From Polaribacter sp. ALD11 (lineage in GTDB: Bacteria > Bacteroidota > Bacteroidia > Flavobacteriales > Flavobacteriaceae): 64,000 nt of DNA. The notes under the pieces are model-generated. The model made no database searches. It worked only from the letters and a program-made list of their open reading frames with translations, and was not told the origin of the DNA. Shown here piece after piece: positions 18,117-27,587 of this stretch. How positions within the stretch are numbered: position 1 is the first letter of the stretch; the number at the start of each line of letters is the position of its first letter. The position numbers were made by a program, and so were the translations under genes. Location of the stretch: NCBI RefSeq assembly GCF_002831685.1, contig NZ_CP025119.1, forward strand, positions 2,876,501-2,940,500, given 5' to 3'.

Positions 18117-18159
18117 TTCTTAGCTATAAGAATTTTTAAACTCAATTTTCAAAAAGAAA

Positions 18160-18190
18160 GGCATTTTTTAATTAAAATGTCTTTTTTTTT
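18160..18190 (+). terminator. Terminator after the tandem secreted genes
   Basis: Stem GGCATTTT / AAAATGTC around a 6-base loop, followed by a 9-T run, 44 bases after the second stop and before the regulator gene. Confidence 0.8.
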
Positions 18191-18238
18191 ATAACAATCA
18201 ATTTATCTTAATATTTTTGTAAGAAATGTATAAGCTTT

Positions 18239-19582
18239 ATGAAAGGGATTTTATTAGTTGAAGATGATGTTGCGTTTTCAGAAATGTTGAAGCAATTTCT
18301 TATTAGGCACAAGTATGTTGTAGACGTGAGTTATAATATAAAAAATGCTTTGCAACAATTAGAAAAGCAAAATTACGATTTAGTTTTTACAGATTTACGC
18401 CTTCCAGATGGTGATGGAATTACGTTGTTAAAGGAAATAAAGCAGAGCAAGTACAATACTCCAGTGGTTTTAATGACGAGTTATGCAGAGGTTTCTACTG
18501 CTGTGCAAGCAATGAAACAAGGTGCTTTCGATTATATTTCGAAACCTTTTAACCCAAGTGAAGTTTTAGAAGTGATTAGCAATGCTTTAGAAGTAAAGAC
18601 AAGTAATTTAGTAATTCATGAAGAAAAAGAAAAAGTAGAAGAAAGTAGCAAGCCAATAACAGGTTTTGTGCAAGGAATTAGTAGTTCGTCTAAAGTTCTC
18701 GACGAATATATTTGTTTAGTAGCACCGATTAATATGTCTGTGCTTATAACTGGTGAAAGTGGTACTGGTAAAGAAGTAGTAGCAAAATCAATTCACTTAA
18801 AAAGCCCAAGACACAATAAACCATTTATCGCTGTTGACTGTGGTGCAATTCCTAGAGAAATAGCTTCTAGTGAGTTTTTTGGACATAAAAAGGGTTCTTT
18901 TACAGGCGCAAATGAGGATAAAATAGGGCATTTTGAATCAGCAAATGGAGGCACACTTTTTTTAGATGAGGTTGGTAATCTAACGTATGAAAACCAAGTA
19001 CAATTATTACGCGCTTTGCAAGAAAGAAAAATTAAACCCGTTGGTAGTAGTAAAGAAATTAATGTTGATATTCGATTGATTACAGCAACAAATGAAGATT
19101 TACTTGCAGCTGTTGAAAAAGGTGATTTTAGAGAAGATTTATACCATCGCTTAAATGAGTTTTCTATTAAAGTACCTAGTTTAAAAGATAGAAAGGATGA
19201 TTTAATCTTATATGCAGATTTCTTTCTAAATAAGGCAAACGAACAGTTAAGCAAATCGGTGATTGGTTTTTCTAAAAATGTATTAACTATTTTTCAAAAC
19301 TACCAATGGCCAGGTAATTTACGCGAACTATCTAATGTTATAAAAAGAGCTACTTTATTAACAAAATTAGAAATTATTGATGTTGATGTTTTGCCTAGCG
19401 AATTAACAAAAGTTAAAGAAAATACTATTTCATCAAACAAATTCTCTACAAAAGAAAACGAAAAAACACTTATTATAAGTGCGCTAGAAGAGGTTGGTAA
19501 TAATAAAACCCAAGCTGCAAAATTGTTAAATATTACTCGGAAAACACTTTACAATAAAATGAAAGAATACGCGCTTAGTTAA
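18239..19582 (+). CDS. Sigma-54-dependent response regulator, NtrC type
   Basis: A 447-residue regulator with a REC domain at residues 1-120 (acidic pocket ED9D10, phospho-acceptor Asp52 in FTDLRLPDGDG, Lys in YISKPF). An AAA+ domain follows at about 140-370, with Walker A GESGTGKE at 172-179, the sigma-54 contact loop GSFTGA at 219-224, and GTLFLDEVGNL as Walker B. A Fis-type helix-turn-helix lies at about 405-447 (NKTQAAKLLNITRKTLYNKM). When phosphorylated it should activate RpoN promoters. Its stop overlaps the convergent hybrid kinase by 8 bases, so the kinase is a likely partner. Targets are unknown; the tandem secreted genes just upstream are candidates. Confidence 0.96.
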   Translation: MKGILLVEDDVAFSEMLKQFLIRHKYVVDVSYNIKNALQQLEKQNYDLVFTDLRLPDGDGITLLKEIKQSKYNTPVVLMTSYAEVSTAVQAMKQGAFDYISKPFNPSEVLEVISNALEVKTSNLVIHEEKEKVEESSKPITGFVQGISSSSKVLDEYICLVAPINMSVLITGESGTGKEVVAKSIHLKSPRHNKPFIAVDCGAIPREIASSEFFGHKKGSFTGANEDKIGHFESANGGTLFLDEVGNLTYENQVQLLRALQERKIKPVGSSKEINVDIRLITATNEDLLAAVEKGDFREDLYHRLNEFSIKVPSLKDRKDDLILYADFFLNKANEQLSKSVIGFSKNVLTIFQNYQWPGNLRELSNVIKRATLLTKLEIIDVDVLPSELTKVKENTISSNKFSTKENEKTLIISALEEVGNNKTQAAKLLNITRKTLYNKMKEYALS

Positions 19583-22001
19583 GGTAGTTTTTCAATGCTT
19601 TTATAAATGTCTTTAAGTGTCCTTCAAAATCCATAAAAACTTTATTATCCATAAAATTAGTGGTTTCAAACACTTCTAAATAAGGAATAATAGCTTTAAC
19701 TTCTAATTGCTTAAACATACTTAGCATTTTATGGCTAACCTCATTCAATAGATGAAGGTCATTGTTTTGCTTTGCCTTTTTCAATAATAAATAATCCTTT
19801 TGTGTCTCTTCCAAAAAAAGCTGTAATGTACTTCTTATTGCAGTAATATCATTATTCAAAAAAGAGCTAAAAGTTTCAATACTAAAACCTGCTGTTATTT
19901 TATCATTATTAATGGTGTGTGCTTTGGTTTCTAAAAGACGAGCATTAAAAAATTGCTGTAAAATGTTTTGAAGTTTGTTAGAATCAAATGGTTTTATTAA
20001 TACTTCAGAAAAACCAATTTTTAGATACTCTTTTGTAGAAATATTTGCACGCCCAGTCATCGCAATTATAGGTTGATTTTGATAAAATTCACTGTTTTTA
20101 AGGATTTCCATAAAATGAATCCCATTCATTTTTGGAAGTTGAATATCAGTTAAAACAAAATCATAGGCTATTTTATCAATTGCTTCAATGGCTTTTTGAG
20201 CATTATCAAAAGTGTAGGTTTTAATATTAAATTGGTTTAAAAAAACTTTTAAAAGTTGTTGAATAGAGGCGTCATCTTCAATAATAACGGCAGTTAAATT
20301 AAAGCGGGTTATTTCGTCTTTAGGCTCGTTAATTTTTATAAGTGGTTTCTCCGATAATTTTACAGGTATCTTTAAGGTGAAAGTACTTCCGATGTTTAAT
20401 TTGCTTTCTAAAGTTAAAGTACCGCCTAGTAATTCTGCTAGTTGTTTAGAAATGGTTAAGCCCAAACCAAATCCTTTTAGGTTATTTTCGTTATCGTTAT
20501 CAGCTTGGTTAAAAGCTTTGAAAATAGTTGCTTTTTTATTTTCACTAATGCCAATTCCTGTATCGCTCACTAAAATTTCTAAGCTGCTTTTACTTCCTTG
20601 TTGCTTCAAAAAACTTTTAATGGTTATTGTTCCTTTGTTGGTGAATTTACAGGCGTTTACAATTAAATTAGATAAAATTTGTTTTATCCTAAACGGGTCG
20701 CTAATAATTTGATTATTGATAGCGCTATCTTGTTTAATTACAAAACGTATTGGTTTTTCTTGAATGATGGTTTTAGCATTTTGAGTGATTTCATCTATAT
20801 AATTTTCTAAATTAAATGGAACTGACTCAATAGCTACATGTCCGTTTTCTAGTTTAGAAAACTCTAAAAGATCATCTACTAATTTCCCCATATAGTTTGA
20901 TGCGCTGCGAATATGGTCGATGTAGTTTTTATCTTTTGTGTTTTGTGTAGATTTTTGAAGTAGTTCACTAAAACCAGAAATAGTACTTAGTGGTGTTCTT
21001 AAATCATGACTTACCATAGAAATTAACTGTTCTCTACTTTCTAAAATTGATTTTGTGGTTGCATTGGCTTTCTCTAATTGCTTACGGTATCGCTGGCTTT
21101 TCCAAAAATCACCTAAAATAATAATTGAAAAAATAATAATGATAATAAAGCTAATTCCCGCTGCAAACAGAATAATATTTCTACTATGGTTAAGGGTTGC
21201 TTCTCTATGTTTGTTCATATTACTGGTGTAGAGAATAATATCCTTTTCTAGGTTTTCTAAAAGTTCTTGTAATTTTCTAGAAATAGTTAAATCGTTTTCA
21301 ATAAGTTCGTTTTGTTTTCTTTTTAGGTATATGCGATGTTTATTTGTTTTATTTTGAGCTTCTTTTAGCATACTCCTAGAAATAGATACTAGAGAGTCTA
21401 TTTGTTTTTGCTCAATATTATTTGTAGAATCGTTCGGGATATATTTGCGAAGTGCACTGGTGAAATTCTCGAATTTTGATTGCGTTTCATTGTATAAAAA
21501 AAAAGGATTCTCGACTAAATCATTAGTTGTACCCTTGCCCAAAAGAGAATCAATGGCGCTTAACTTATTAATGGCTTTATTTATAGATTGATCAGAATCA
21601 TAGTTGCGATTTAAGTTTTTTAAATCGATAATATTCCTTAGTTTTTTATCTATAATTAATTTAATACTATCTAAAATAAATTCCTGCGAATCATTAGCCA
21701 CAATAAGACTTAGGGAATCTATTTTTGATACTAATTGTTTGTTTTCATTTAGATATTCCTCAAATTTTGTTTTAGAATTGAGTTGAAGTGCAGCTCTAGC
21801 TAAACTTTCATTTTTATAGATATTGGCTATTAAAGTTCCTGTTTTAACAATTATATTTCTATCTGAAATATCTTGTTTTTGTAACTGCGTAAATGTTTTT
21901 ACTTCAGAGAGTACCAAATAACCAGAGGTGGCAGCTAAAAGACCAAGAATAATGTATCCTATTAAAACTTTAAAAGTAATCCTCTTTTCTAATAACTGCA
22001 T
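19575..22001 (-). CDS. Hybrid sensor histidine kinase with REC and HPt domains
   Basis: An 808-residue inner-membrane kinase. One membrane helix lies near residues 12-30 and another near 275-297, enclosing a helical periplasmic sensor of about 240 residues. The HisKA domain has the phospho-His332 in MVSHDLRTPLSTISGF. The HATPase domain has SNLIVNACKFTNKG, SDTGIGISENK and GFGLGLTISKQL. A REC domain follows at about 564-680 with Asp in LTDIQLPKMNG. A C-terminal HPt domain has SHKMLSMFKQL around residue 757. This arrangement supports an internal His-Asp-His phosphorelay ending on HPt, which could pass phosphate to the convergent NtrC-type regulator. The signal is unknown. Confidence 0.95.
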   Translation of the reverse strand: MQLLEKRITFKVLIGYIILGLLAATSGYLVLSEVKTFTQLQKQDISDRNIIVKTGTLIANIYKNESLARAALQLNSKTKFEEYLNENKQLVSKIDSLSLIVANDSQEFILDSIKLIIDKKLRNIIDLKNLNRNYDSDQSINKAINKLSAIDSLLGKGTTNDLVENPFFLYNETQSKFENFTSALRKYIPNDSTNNIEQKQIDSLVSISRSMLKEAQNKTNKHRIYLKRKQNELIENDLTISRKLQELLENLEKDIILYTSNMNKHREATLNHSRNIILFAAGISFIIIIIFSIIILGDFWKSQRYRKQLEKANATTKSILESREQLISMVSHDLRTPLSTISGFSELLQKSTQNTKDKNYIDHIRSASNYMGKLVDDLLEFSKLENGHVAIESVPFNLENYIDEITQNAKTIIQEKPIRFVIKQDSAINNQIISDPFRIKQILSNLIVNACKFTNKGTITIKSFLKQQGSKSSLEILVSDTGIGISENKKATIFKAFNQADNDNENNLKGFGLGLTISKQLAELLGGTLTLESKLNIGSTFTLKIPVKLSEKPLIKINEPKDEITRFNLTAVIIEDDASIQQLLKVFLNQFNIKTYTFDNAQKAIEAIDKIAYDFVLTDIQLPKMNGIHFMEILKNSEFYQNQPIIAMTGRANISTKEYLKIGFSEVLIKPFDSNKLQNILQQFFNARLLETKAHTINNDKITAGFSIETFSSFLNNDITAIRSTLQLFLEETQKDYLLLKKAKQNNDLHLLNEVSHKMLSMFKQLEVKAIIPYLEVFETTNFMDNKVFMDFEGHLKTFIKALKNYLN

Positions 22002-22073
22002 AAAATATGTGTGTAATCTGGTTTCTTATAATTGGCTTATTTTTTTTTATTAAAAGTGTAGTATTTTATCTGT

Positions 22074-23288
22074 TTATCTATTCTGATTAAAATATCCTTT
22101 ACCAACACCAATTACGCGGTCATACAAACTGCCAGAAGGTTTAAAGTAGATAATAACTGTGTACTCATTTTCAGTTTCAAAGAATGTACCATTAATCTCA
22201 TTGGTATTTACAAAATTATCTTTACCAATGGTAGCAAACGTATAGTTATAAAAGCCTTGTTTTAGTAAGATATTTGTGGTGTATGTTTGGTTTTTTGGGT
22301 TGTAATACATTCTATTTTTATCAGAAATAGAAAAAGCATTGAACGCGCCATAAACGTAAACCTCTTTTTCTTTGAACATTTCGTCTACTTCCATAGAAAA
22401 ATGCATTAAGGCATAGTCTGCCTCTGTGTTATTGTCATTTCCTTCTAAAGTTCTAATGGCAAATTGCCCGTTTATATCAGGATTGTATGTGTATTCTTTA
22501 AACGGATTATAGGTAAAAGGATACAAATAAAGGTTGTAAACATCTTCTTTCGTTATTTTTACAATATTTAAACTCCTATTTCGGATGGTTTTAGTATCAA
22601 AATTTAAATACTCATTTCCGCCCCAAAAGTTTGTCTTGTTTGTGTAGGTATATAAAAGCTGATTTGGTTTGAAAAAAGTAGGTTGCAAATTGGTAATAGT
22701 CTCGTTCCAATTATTGTTTTTTAGAATGGCAACATTTATTTCTTGGCTTGGGTTGTTTATTCTAGTTCCTGCATGGTTTATAGAGAATTGAACCGTTTGT
22801 TGTGTGTTTAGTGTCCTCGTATTTCTGCTTCGAACAACCGTAACAGGTACGGTAGTCTCATTTTCGTATAATACAAATCTTCTTGTAAAAACCACTTCAT
22901 CATAGTTATTTAGAACCGATAAAAGATAGTTTCCACTCTTAGTAATTACGGTATTTATGTTCGGGATTTTAACTGAATAATGTGTGTAATTTTGCAACGT
23001 ATTAAATGAATTTGTGACATTGATTATGGTGTTTTGGTCGAACCCATTTATATACTGACTCGAAAGTAATCTGCTAGGTTTCCAATCGTGCGTTTTGTGC
23101 TCAATTTTGTATTTATAATCTTTGCTATCTGCATCTAAATCATCAAAAGATAATTCTAAAACAGTGCCTAAAGGTACAATTGCAGAAAAACTATTTTCTT
23201 GAAGTGGACTAAGTTGAATTGTTCCAATATTTTGTGCATTTATAGAAGTAAATAAAATCAATAAAAGCCAAGTTATTTTTTTATGCAT
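22074..23288 (-). CDS. Type IX secretion system Plug protein (DUF5103)
   Basis: A 404-residue secreted protein with an N-terminal signal peptide ending near INAQN. The first domain (NIGTIQLSPLQENSFSAIVPLG, HDWKPSRLLSSQYINGF) and later YLNFDTKTIRN, ADYALMHFSMEVDE and VYVYGAFNAF match the DUF5103 family. One member was identified as the Plug that seals the periplasmic-side opening of the SprA translocon. In this window three encoded proteins carry T9SS sorting domains. The gene diverges from nqrA and lies downstream of the hybrid kinase gene on the same strand, with 72 bases between. Confidence 0.9.
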   Translation of the reverse strand: MHKKITWLLLILFTSINAQNIGTIQLSPLQENSFSAIVPLGTVLELSFDDLDADSKDYKYKIEHKTHDWKPSRLLSSQYINGFDQNTIINVTNSFNTLQNYTHYSVKIPNINTVITKSGNYLLSVLNNYDEVVFTRRFVLYENETTVPVTVVRSRNTRTLNTQQTVQFSINHAGTRINNPSQEINVAILKNNNWNETITNLQPTFFKPNQLLYTYTNKTNFWGGNEYLNFDTKTIRNRSLNIVKITKEDVYNLYLYPFTYNPFKEYTYNPDINGQFAIRTLEGNDNNTEADYALMHFSMEVDEMFKEKEVYVYGAFNAFSISDKNRMYYNPKNQTYTTNILLKQGFYNYTFATIGKDNFVNTNEINGTFFETENEYTVIIYFKPSGSLYDRVIGVGKGYFNQNR

Positions 23289-23588
23289 ATTTTGTGGTAA
23301 TTATAATTCAAAAGTACTAAATTTTGTACGTTAAATAGAATAGCAATTACTGTTCCTTTTTTTATGAAATTCGAATTAATTCTCATAAAATTTTAGATTA
23401 AAACAGTTTTTTATGCTTGATGTTTTTTGTTTTTAAAAAATTACTACAACGTTTTTAAAATATAATTATTTAGAATAGATATAAATAAGAATAATTCACT
23501 AAGATTAACCCCGAATGATATCAGTCCTCACTTACAAAATCTTTAAATTTGCATGATTTTTTTAGATAACTAAACATTCCAATTTACT
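23289..23588 (+). promoter_or_regulatory. Divergent intergenic region with likely nqr promoter
   Basis: Three hundred AT-rich bases between the Plug gene and nqrA. TAAATTTG at 23544-23551 fits the Bacteroidota -7 consensus TAnnTTTG, 37 bases before the nqrA ATG. A clear TTG/TTTG element about 19 bases upstream of it is not evident. Nothing else was recognised. Confidence 0.45.
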
Positions 23589-24938
23589 ATGTCAAAAGAC
23601 ATTCGTATTAAAAAAGGCTTAGATATTAAGCTTGTTGGCGTTGCAGAAAAAAATACTACCAAGAGTTCTCAAAGTAGTGTTTATGCAGTAAAGCCAGAAG
23701 ATTTTCACGGAATAATACCCAAACTTATTGCCAAAGAAGGTACAGAAGTAAAAGCAGGAGAAGCACTTTTTCATTCAAAAAGTGACGCTCGTATTTTATT
23801 TCCTAGTCCGGTTTCTGGTAAAGTAGTAGAGGTAATACGTGGCGCAAGAAGAAAAGTTTTAGCAGTTAAAATTACTGCAGATGCTACACAAACTTATAAA
23901 GATTTTGGTACTAAAGATGCAGGCGCAATGTCTGCAGAAGAAGTTAAGAATCATTTATTTGAAGCAGGTTGCTGGCCATTTGTAAAACAACGTCCTTATG
24001 ATGTTGTTGCAAATCCTAATCAAGCACCAAAAGCTATTTTTGTGTCTGCATATGCAAGTGCACCTTTAGCAGCTGATTTAGACTATACTTTAGTGGGAAA
24101 AGAAACAGAGTTACAAGCAGCAATTACTGCTGTTTCTAAATTAACTGAAGGCAAAGTACATGTTTCAGTTGGTGCAAATTCTACTTCTCCGTTGGCAAAG
24201 TTATCTGGTGTAGAACTGCATAAAGTTTCAGGACCACATCCATCAGGAAACGTAAGCACTCAAATTGCACAAATAGATCCTATTAATAAAGGTGAAGTTG
24301 TTTGGGTAATTACACCACAAGATTTAGTGGTTATTGGAGAGTTGTTTTTAACAGGTAAACTAAATTTAACTAGAACTGTTGCTTTAACAGGTTCTCAGTT
24401 TAGCAAGCCACACTATGTAACTGCAATATCAGGAGCTTCAATAGCAACTGTAACTGCAAATAACTTGAAAGAAGATAACACAAGAATTATTAGCGGAAAC
24501 GTACTTTCTGGAAAGGAAGTAAAAGCAGATGAGTTCTTAGGTTATTATGACAATCAAATAACAGCGATTCCAGAAGGAGATGATTATGAATTTTTTGGTT
24601 GGAATAAACCAATTTTTAATAAAATATCTACTTCTAGAGCATTTACTTTTTCTTGGTTAACACCAAAGAAAAAATACGATCTAAACACCAATACAAATGG
24701 TGAGCATAGAGCTTTTGTAGTAACAGGTTCTTATGAAGAGGTATTTCCTTTAGATATTTATCCGATGCAATTACTAAAAGCATTTATGTATAAAGATTTA
24801 GATGAAATGGAAGCTTTAGGTGGTTACGAAGTAGCACCAGAAGATTTTGCACTAACAGAATTTATTTGTGTATCTAAACAACCTCACCAGAAGATAATTC
24901 GTGAAGGTTTAGATTTAATGAGAGAAGAATTAGGATAA
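23589..24938 (+). CDS. nqrA: Na+-translocating NADH:quinone reductase subunit A
   Basis: A 449-residue peripheral subunit, facing the cytoplasm, of the NQR complex, the first gene of a six-gene operon. It begins MSKDIRIKKGLDIKLVG, followed by a lipoyl-like segment (GTEVKAGEALFHSKSDARILFPSPVSG) and EVIRGARRKVLAVKI. NqrA takes part in ubiquinone/menaquinone binding at the membrane side. Its length is normal and no membrane helix is seen. Four bases separate it from nqrB. Confidence 0.97.
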   Translation: MSKDIRIKKGLDIKLVGVAEKNTTKSSQSSVYAVKPEDFHGIIPKLIAKEGTEVKAGEALFHSKSDARILFPSPVSGKVVEVIRGARRKVLAVKITADATQTYKDFGTKDAGAMSAEEVKNHLFEAGCWPFVKQRPYDVVANPNQAPKAIFVSAYASAPLAADLDYTLVGKETELQAAITAVSKLTEGKVHVSVGANSTSPLAKLSGVELHKVSGPHPSGNVSTQIAQIDPINKGEVVWVITPQDLVVIGELFLTGKLNLTRTVALTGSQFSKPHYVTAISGASIATVTANNLKEDNTRIISGNVLSGKEVKADEFLGYYDNQITAIPEGDDYEFFGWNKPIFNKISTSRAFTFSWLTPKKKYDLNTNTNGEHRAFVVTGSYEEVFPLDIYPMQLLKAFMYKDLDEMEALGGYEVAPEDFALTEFICVSKQPHQKIIREGLDLMREELG

Positions 24939-24942
24939 GGTT

Positions 24943-26160
24943 ATGAGCTTAAAACAAAACTTACATAATTTAAAGGAGAAATATAAAGGAACCAAAATGG
25001 CACCAGCGTTTAACGCAATCCATACCTTTCTATATCTACCAAATGAAGTTACTCACGGAGGAACTCATATAAAAGCAGCAGACGATTTAAAGCGTACAAT
25101 GAATATTGTAATAATGGCTTTAGTACCTTGTTTGCTTTTCGGAATGTTTAATGCAGGTTACCAACATTATGCAGCGATAGACGGTTCTTTAAGAACAGAC
25201 GTTTTAGCGAACTTTTTTACGTTGGACAATCTTTGGATTGGTATTATTAAAGTATTACCATTAGTAATTGTTTCTTACGGAGTTGGTCTTTTAGTTGAAT
25301 TTATTTTCGCAGTTATAAAAGGGCACGAAGTAGAAGAAGGGTACTTAGTAACAGGAATGTTGGTTCCATTAATTGTACCTATTGACACGCCTTTATGGAT
25401 GTTAGCAGTTGCAGTTGTTTTTGGAGTTGTAATTGGTAAAGAAGTATTTGGTGGGACAGGAATGAACATCTTAAATCCTGCTTTAACAATTAGAGCCTTC
25501 TTATTTTTCGCATATCCAACGTGGATGTCTGGAGATAAAGTTTGGGTTTATGGAGCTGCTGAAAGAGCTAATGAAATTGTTGCAGGTTCAAATGCAGATG
25601 CAATTTCAGGAGAAACAATCTTAGGAAGTTATGCCCAAAACCAAGAAGTAATTTATTCTACATGGGACAAGTTTATGGGATTTATTCCAGGTTCTATCGG
25701 AGAAACATCAACACTACTAATTCTTTTAGGTGCAGCATTCTTAATTTTTACGAAAATTGGAAGTTGGAGAGTTATTCTTTCTACTTTTATAGGAGCAGCA
25801 GTTATGGGATTGATATTCAATCAAATTGTAGCAGCAGATATTATTACAGAATCTAGTAAATTCTATGGCTTAATGAACACGGTTTGGTGGGAACATTTAA
25901 TGATTGGTGGTTTGGCTTTTGGTGCTGTGTTTATGGCAACAGATCCTGTAACAGCATCACAAACAAATAAGGGAAAATGGATTTATGGTTTCTTAATTGG
26001 TTTTATTTCAATTATGATACGTGTATTTAATCCGGCATATCCAGAGGGCGTATTTTTAGCAATTTTATTGATGAATGTATTCGCACCAACAATAGACCAT
26101 TATGTGGTTCAAGGAAACGTAAAAAGAAGATTAAAACGTACTAAAGTTAAAACTGCCTAA
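24943..26160 (+). CDS. nqrB: Na+-translocating NADH:quinone reductase subunit B
   Basis: A 405-residue integral membrane subunit with about ten hydrophobic segments. It contains NEVTHGGTHIKAADDLKR in the N-terminal region and GSIGETSTLLILLG. In the latter, ETST at about residues 254-257 is where family knowledge places the covalently FMN-bearing Thr. GGLAFGAVFMATDPVTASQTNKG is also conserved. It forms the core of the Na+ pathway with NqrD and NqrE. The stop is 2 bases before the nqrC ATG. Confidence 0.97.
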   Translation: MSLKQNLHNLKEKYKGTKMAPAFNAIHTFLYLPNEVTHGGTHIKAADDLKRTMNIVIMALVPCLLFGMFNAGYQHYAAIDGSLRTDVLANFFTLDNLWIGIIKVLPLVIVSYGVGLLVEFIFAVIKGHEVEEGYLVTGMLVPLIVPIDTPLWMLAVAVVFGVVIGKEVFGGTGMNILNPALTIRAFLFFAYPTWMSGDKVWVYGAAERANEIVAGSNADAISGETILGSYAQNQEVIYSTWDKFMGFIPGSIGETSTLLILLGAAFLIFTKIGSWRVILSTFIGAAVMGLIFNQIVAADIITESSKFYGLMNTVWWEHLMIGGLAFGAVFMATDPVTASQTNKGKWIYGFLIGFISIMIRVFNPAYPEGVFLAILLMNVFAPTIDHYVVQGNVKRRLKRTKVKTA

Positions 26161-26162
26161 TT

Positions 26163-26909
26163 ATGAGTAAGAGAACAGATAGTAATGGATATACAATGGT
26201 TTTCGCCGTAATTATGGTGTTAATTGTTGGTTCTTTGTTAGCCTTTTTAGCTTCGTCTTTAAAGCCTACAATCAAAGAAAATCAGAGAATAGAGAAGCAA
26301 CAAAATATTTTGTATGCGATGGGTGTAAATGAAAATGACGAATCTAGCGCAAACTTTGTGTCAACAAAAGTTGCAGGAGATGAGTTTAAGAAGTACATCA
26401 AAAAACAGTTAGTTTTAGAAGGAGATAAAGTTACCGAAAGTGAAGATGCTTATTTAATTGATGTTAAAAAACAACAAGCAAATGCAAAAGTAGGTAAAGT
26501 TAGAAAGTTGCCTTTATTTGTTGGAGAGAAAGATGGTAAAACATATTATGTTGCTCCAATTAGAGGGAAAGGTTTATGGGATGCAATTTGGGGATATGTT
26601 TCTATGGATGAAAATATGGTTGTACAAGGAGCCTATTTCGACCATAAAGGAGAAACACCTGGTTTAGGTGCAAACATTAAACAGCGTTATTTTATGGACG
26701 ATTTTATTGGCGAACACTTAATGACTGAGTCAGGAGCTTTTAAAGGAATTACCGTTGCCAAAGGAAATAACGACCCAAAGAACGAAGACAAAACAGATTA
26801 TGAAGTAGATGCAATTGCTGGTGCAACAATTACTGGTGATGGAGTTTCTGCCATGATAAAGAAAGATTTAGCACTGTATGTGCCTTACTTCAAAAACTTA
26901 AAAAAATAA
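26163..26909 (+). CDS. nqrC: Na+-translocating NADH:quinone reductase subunit C
   Basis: A 248-residue subunit with one N-terminal membrane helix (about residues 12-30) and a periplasmic FMN-binding domain. The flavin attachment motif reads AGATITGDG; the last Thr, residue 224, is the expected phosphoester-linked FMN site. GKGLWDAIWGYVSMDENM and HKGETPGLGANI are typical of NqrC. It lies 3 bases before nqrD. Confidence 0.96.
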   Translation: MSKRTDSNGYTMVFAVIMVLIVGSLLAFLASSLKPTIKENQRIEKQQNILYAMGVNENDESSANFVSTKVAGDEFKKYIKKQLVLEGDKVTESEDAYLIDVKKQQANAKVGKVRKLPLFVGEKDGKTYYVAPIRGKGLWDAIWGYVSMDENMVVQGAYFDHKGETPGLGANIKQRYFMDDFIGEHLMTESGAFKGITVAKGNNDPKNEDKTDYEVDAIAGATITGDGVSAMIKKDLALYVPYFKNLKK

Positions 26910-26912
26910 TTT

Positions 26913-27560
26913 ATGGGACTTTTATCAAAAAAAGACGCAGTATTACTTACAGACCCATTAGCAGATAACAACCCAATTACTATTCAAGTATTAGGTATTT
27001 GTTCCGCTTTAGCAATTACAGCAGAATTAAAAGCTTCTATTGTAATGGCAATTTCTGTAATGTTTGTATTAGGTTTAGGAAACGTAGTTATCTCTTTAAT
27101 GAGAAACATTATACCATCAAAAATTAGAATTATTGTTCAACTAATTGTAGTTGCAACTTTAGTTATCATTGTAGATTTAGTATTAAAAGCATTCGCTTAT
27201 GAACTAAGTAAAACACTATCGGTTTTTGTTGGGTTAATTATTACAAACTGTATTATTATGGGGCGTTTTGAAGCTTTTGCTTTGGCAAACAAACCATGGA
27301 GATCTTTCTTAGATGGAATTGGAAATGCAGTTGGTTATGGTGTAATCTTAATAATTGTAGGTTTCTTTAGAGAATTATTAGGTTCTGGTACGTTATTAGG
27401 ATTTAAAGTTTTAGGAGATCCAATAGAAAAAACAGGATTGTATGCTTTCGGTTATGAAAATAACGGTTTTATGCTATTATCGCCAATGGCATTAATTGTT
27501 GTAGGAATTATTATCTGGATTCAACGTAGTAGAAATACATCATTAATAGAAGAAAACTAA
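26913..27560 (+). CDS. nqrD: Na+-translocating NADH:quinone reductase subunit D
   Basis: A 215-residue integral membrane subunit with six membrane helices. It contains LADNNPITIQVLGICSALAI, FVGLIITNCIIMGRFEAFAL and FRELLGSGTLLG, all conserved in NqrD/RnfE proteins. It is paired with NqrE in an inverted-topology dimer carrying the Cys-ligated intramembrane iron site (Cys in GICSALA and TNCIIMG). The nqrABCDEF context separates it from Rnf. Length is standard. Confidence 0.96.
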   Translation: MGLLSKKDAVLLTDPLADNNPITIQVLGICSALAITAELKASIVMAISVMFVLGLGNVVISLMRNIIPSKIRIIVQLIVVATLVIIVDLVLKAFAYELSKTLSVFVGLIITNCIIMGRFEAFALANKPWRSFLDGIGNAVGYGVILIIVGFFRELLGSGTLLGFKVLGDPIEKTGLYAFGYENNGFMLLSPMALIVVGIIIWIQRSRNTSLIEEN

Positions 27561-27587
27561 ACGTTTAACGTTTAAATAATATAGAAT

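Larger units (their letters stand above)
17348..18140 (+). repeat. Tandem duplication of a 396-base unit
   Basis: The two 110-codon genes start exactly 396 bases apart. Similarity includes the leader (AATTATTAATAT..AAAACTTAAATT before each ATG) and about 25 bases after each stop (TAATTTTTAGTTGTAAGAAT against TAATTCTTAGCTATAAGAAT). This marks a recent head-to-tail duplication of promoter, gene and tail. Confidence 0.9.
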
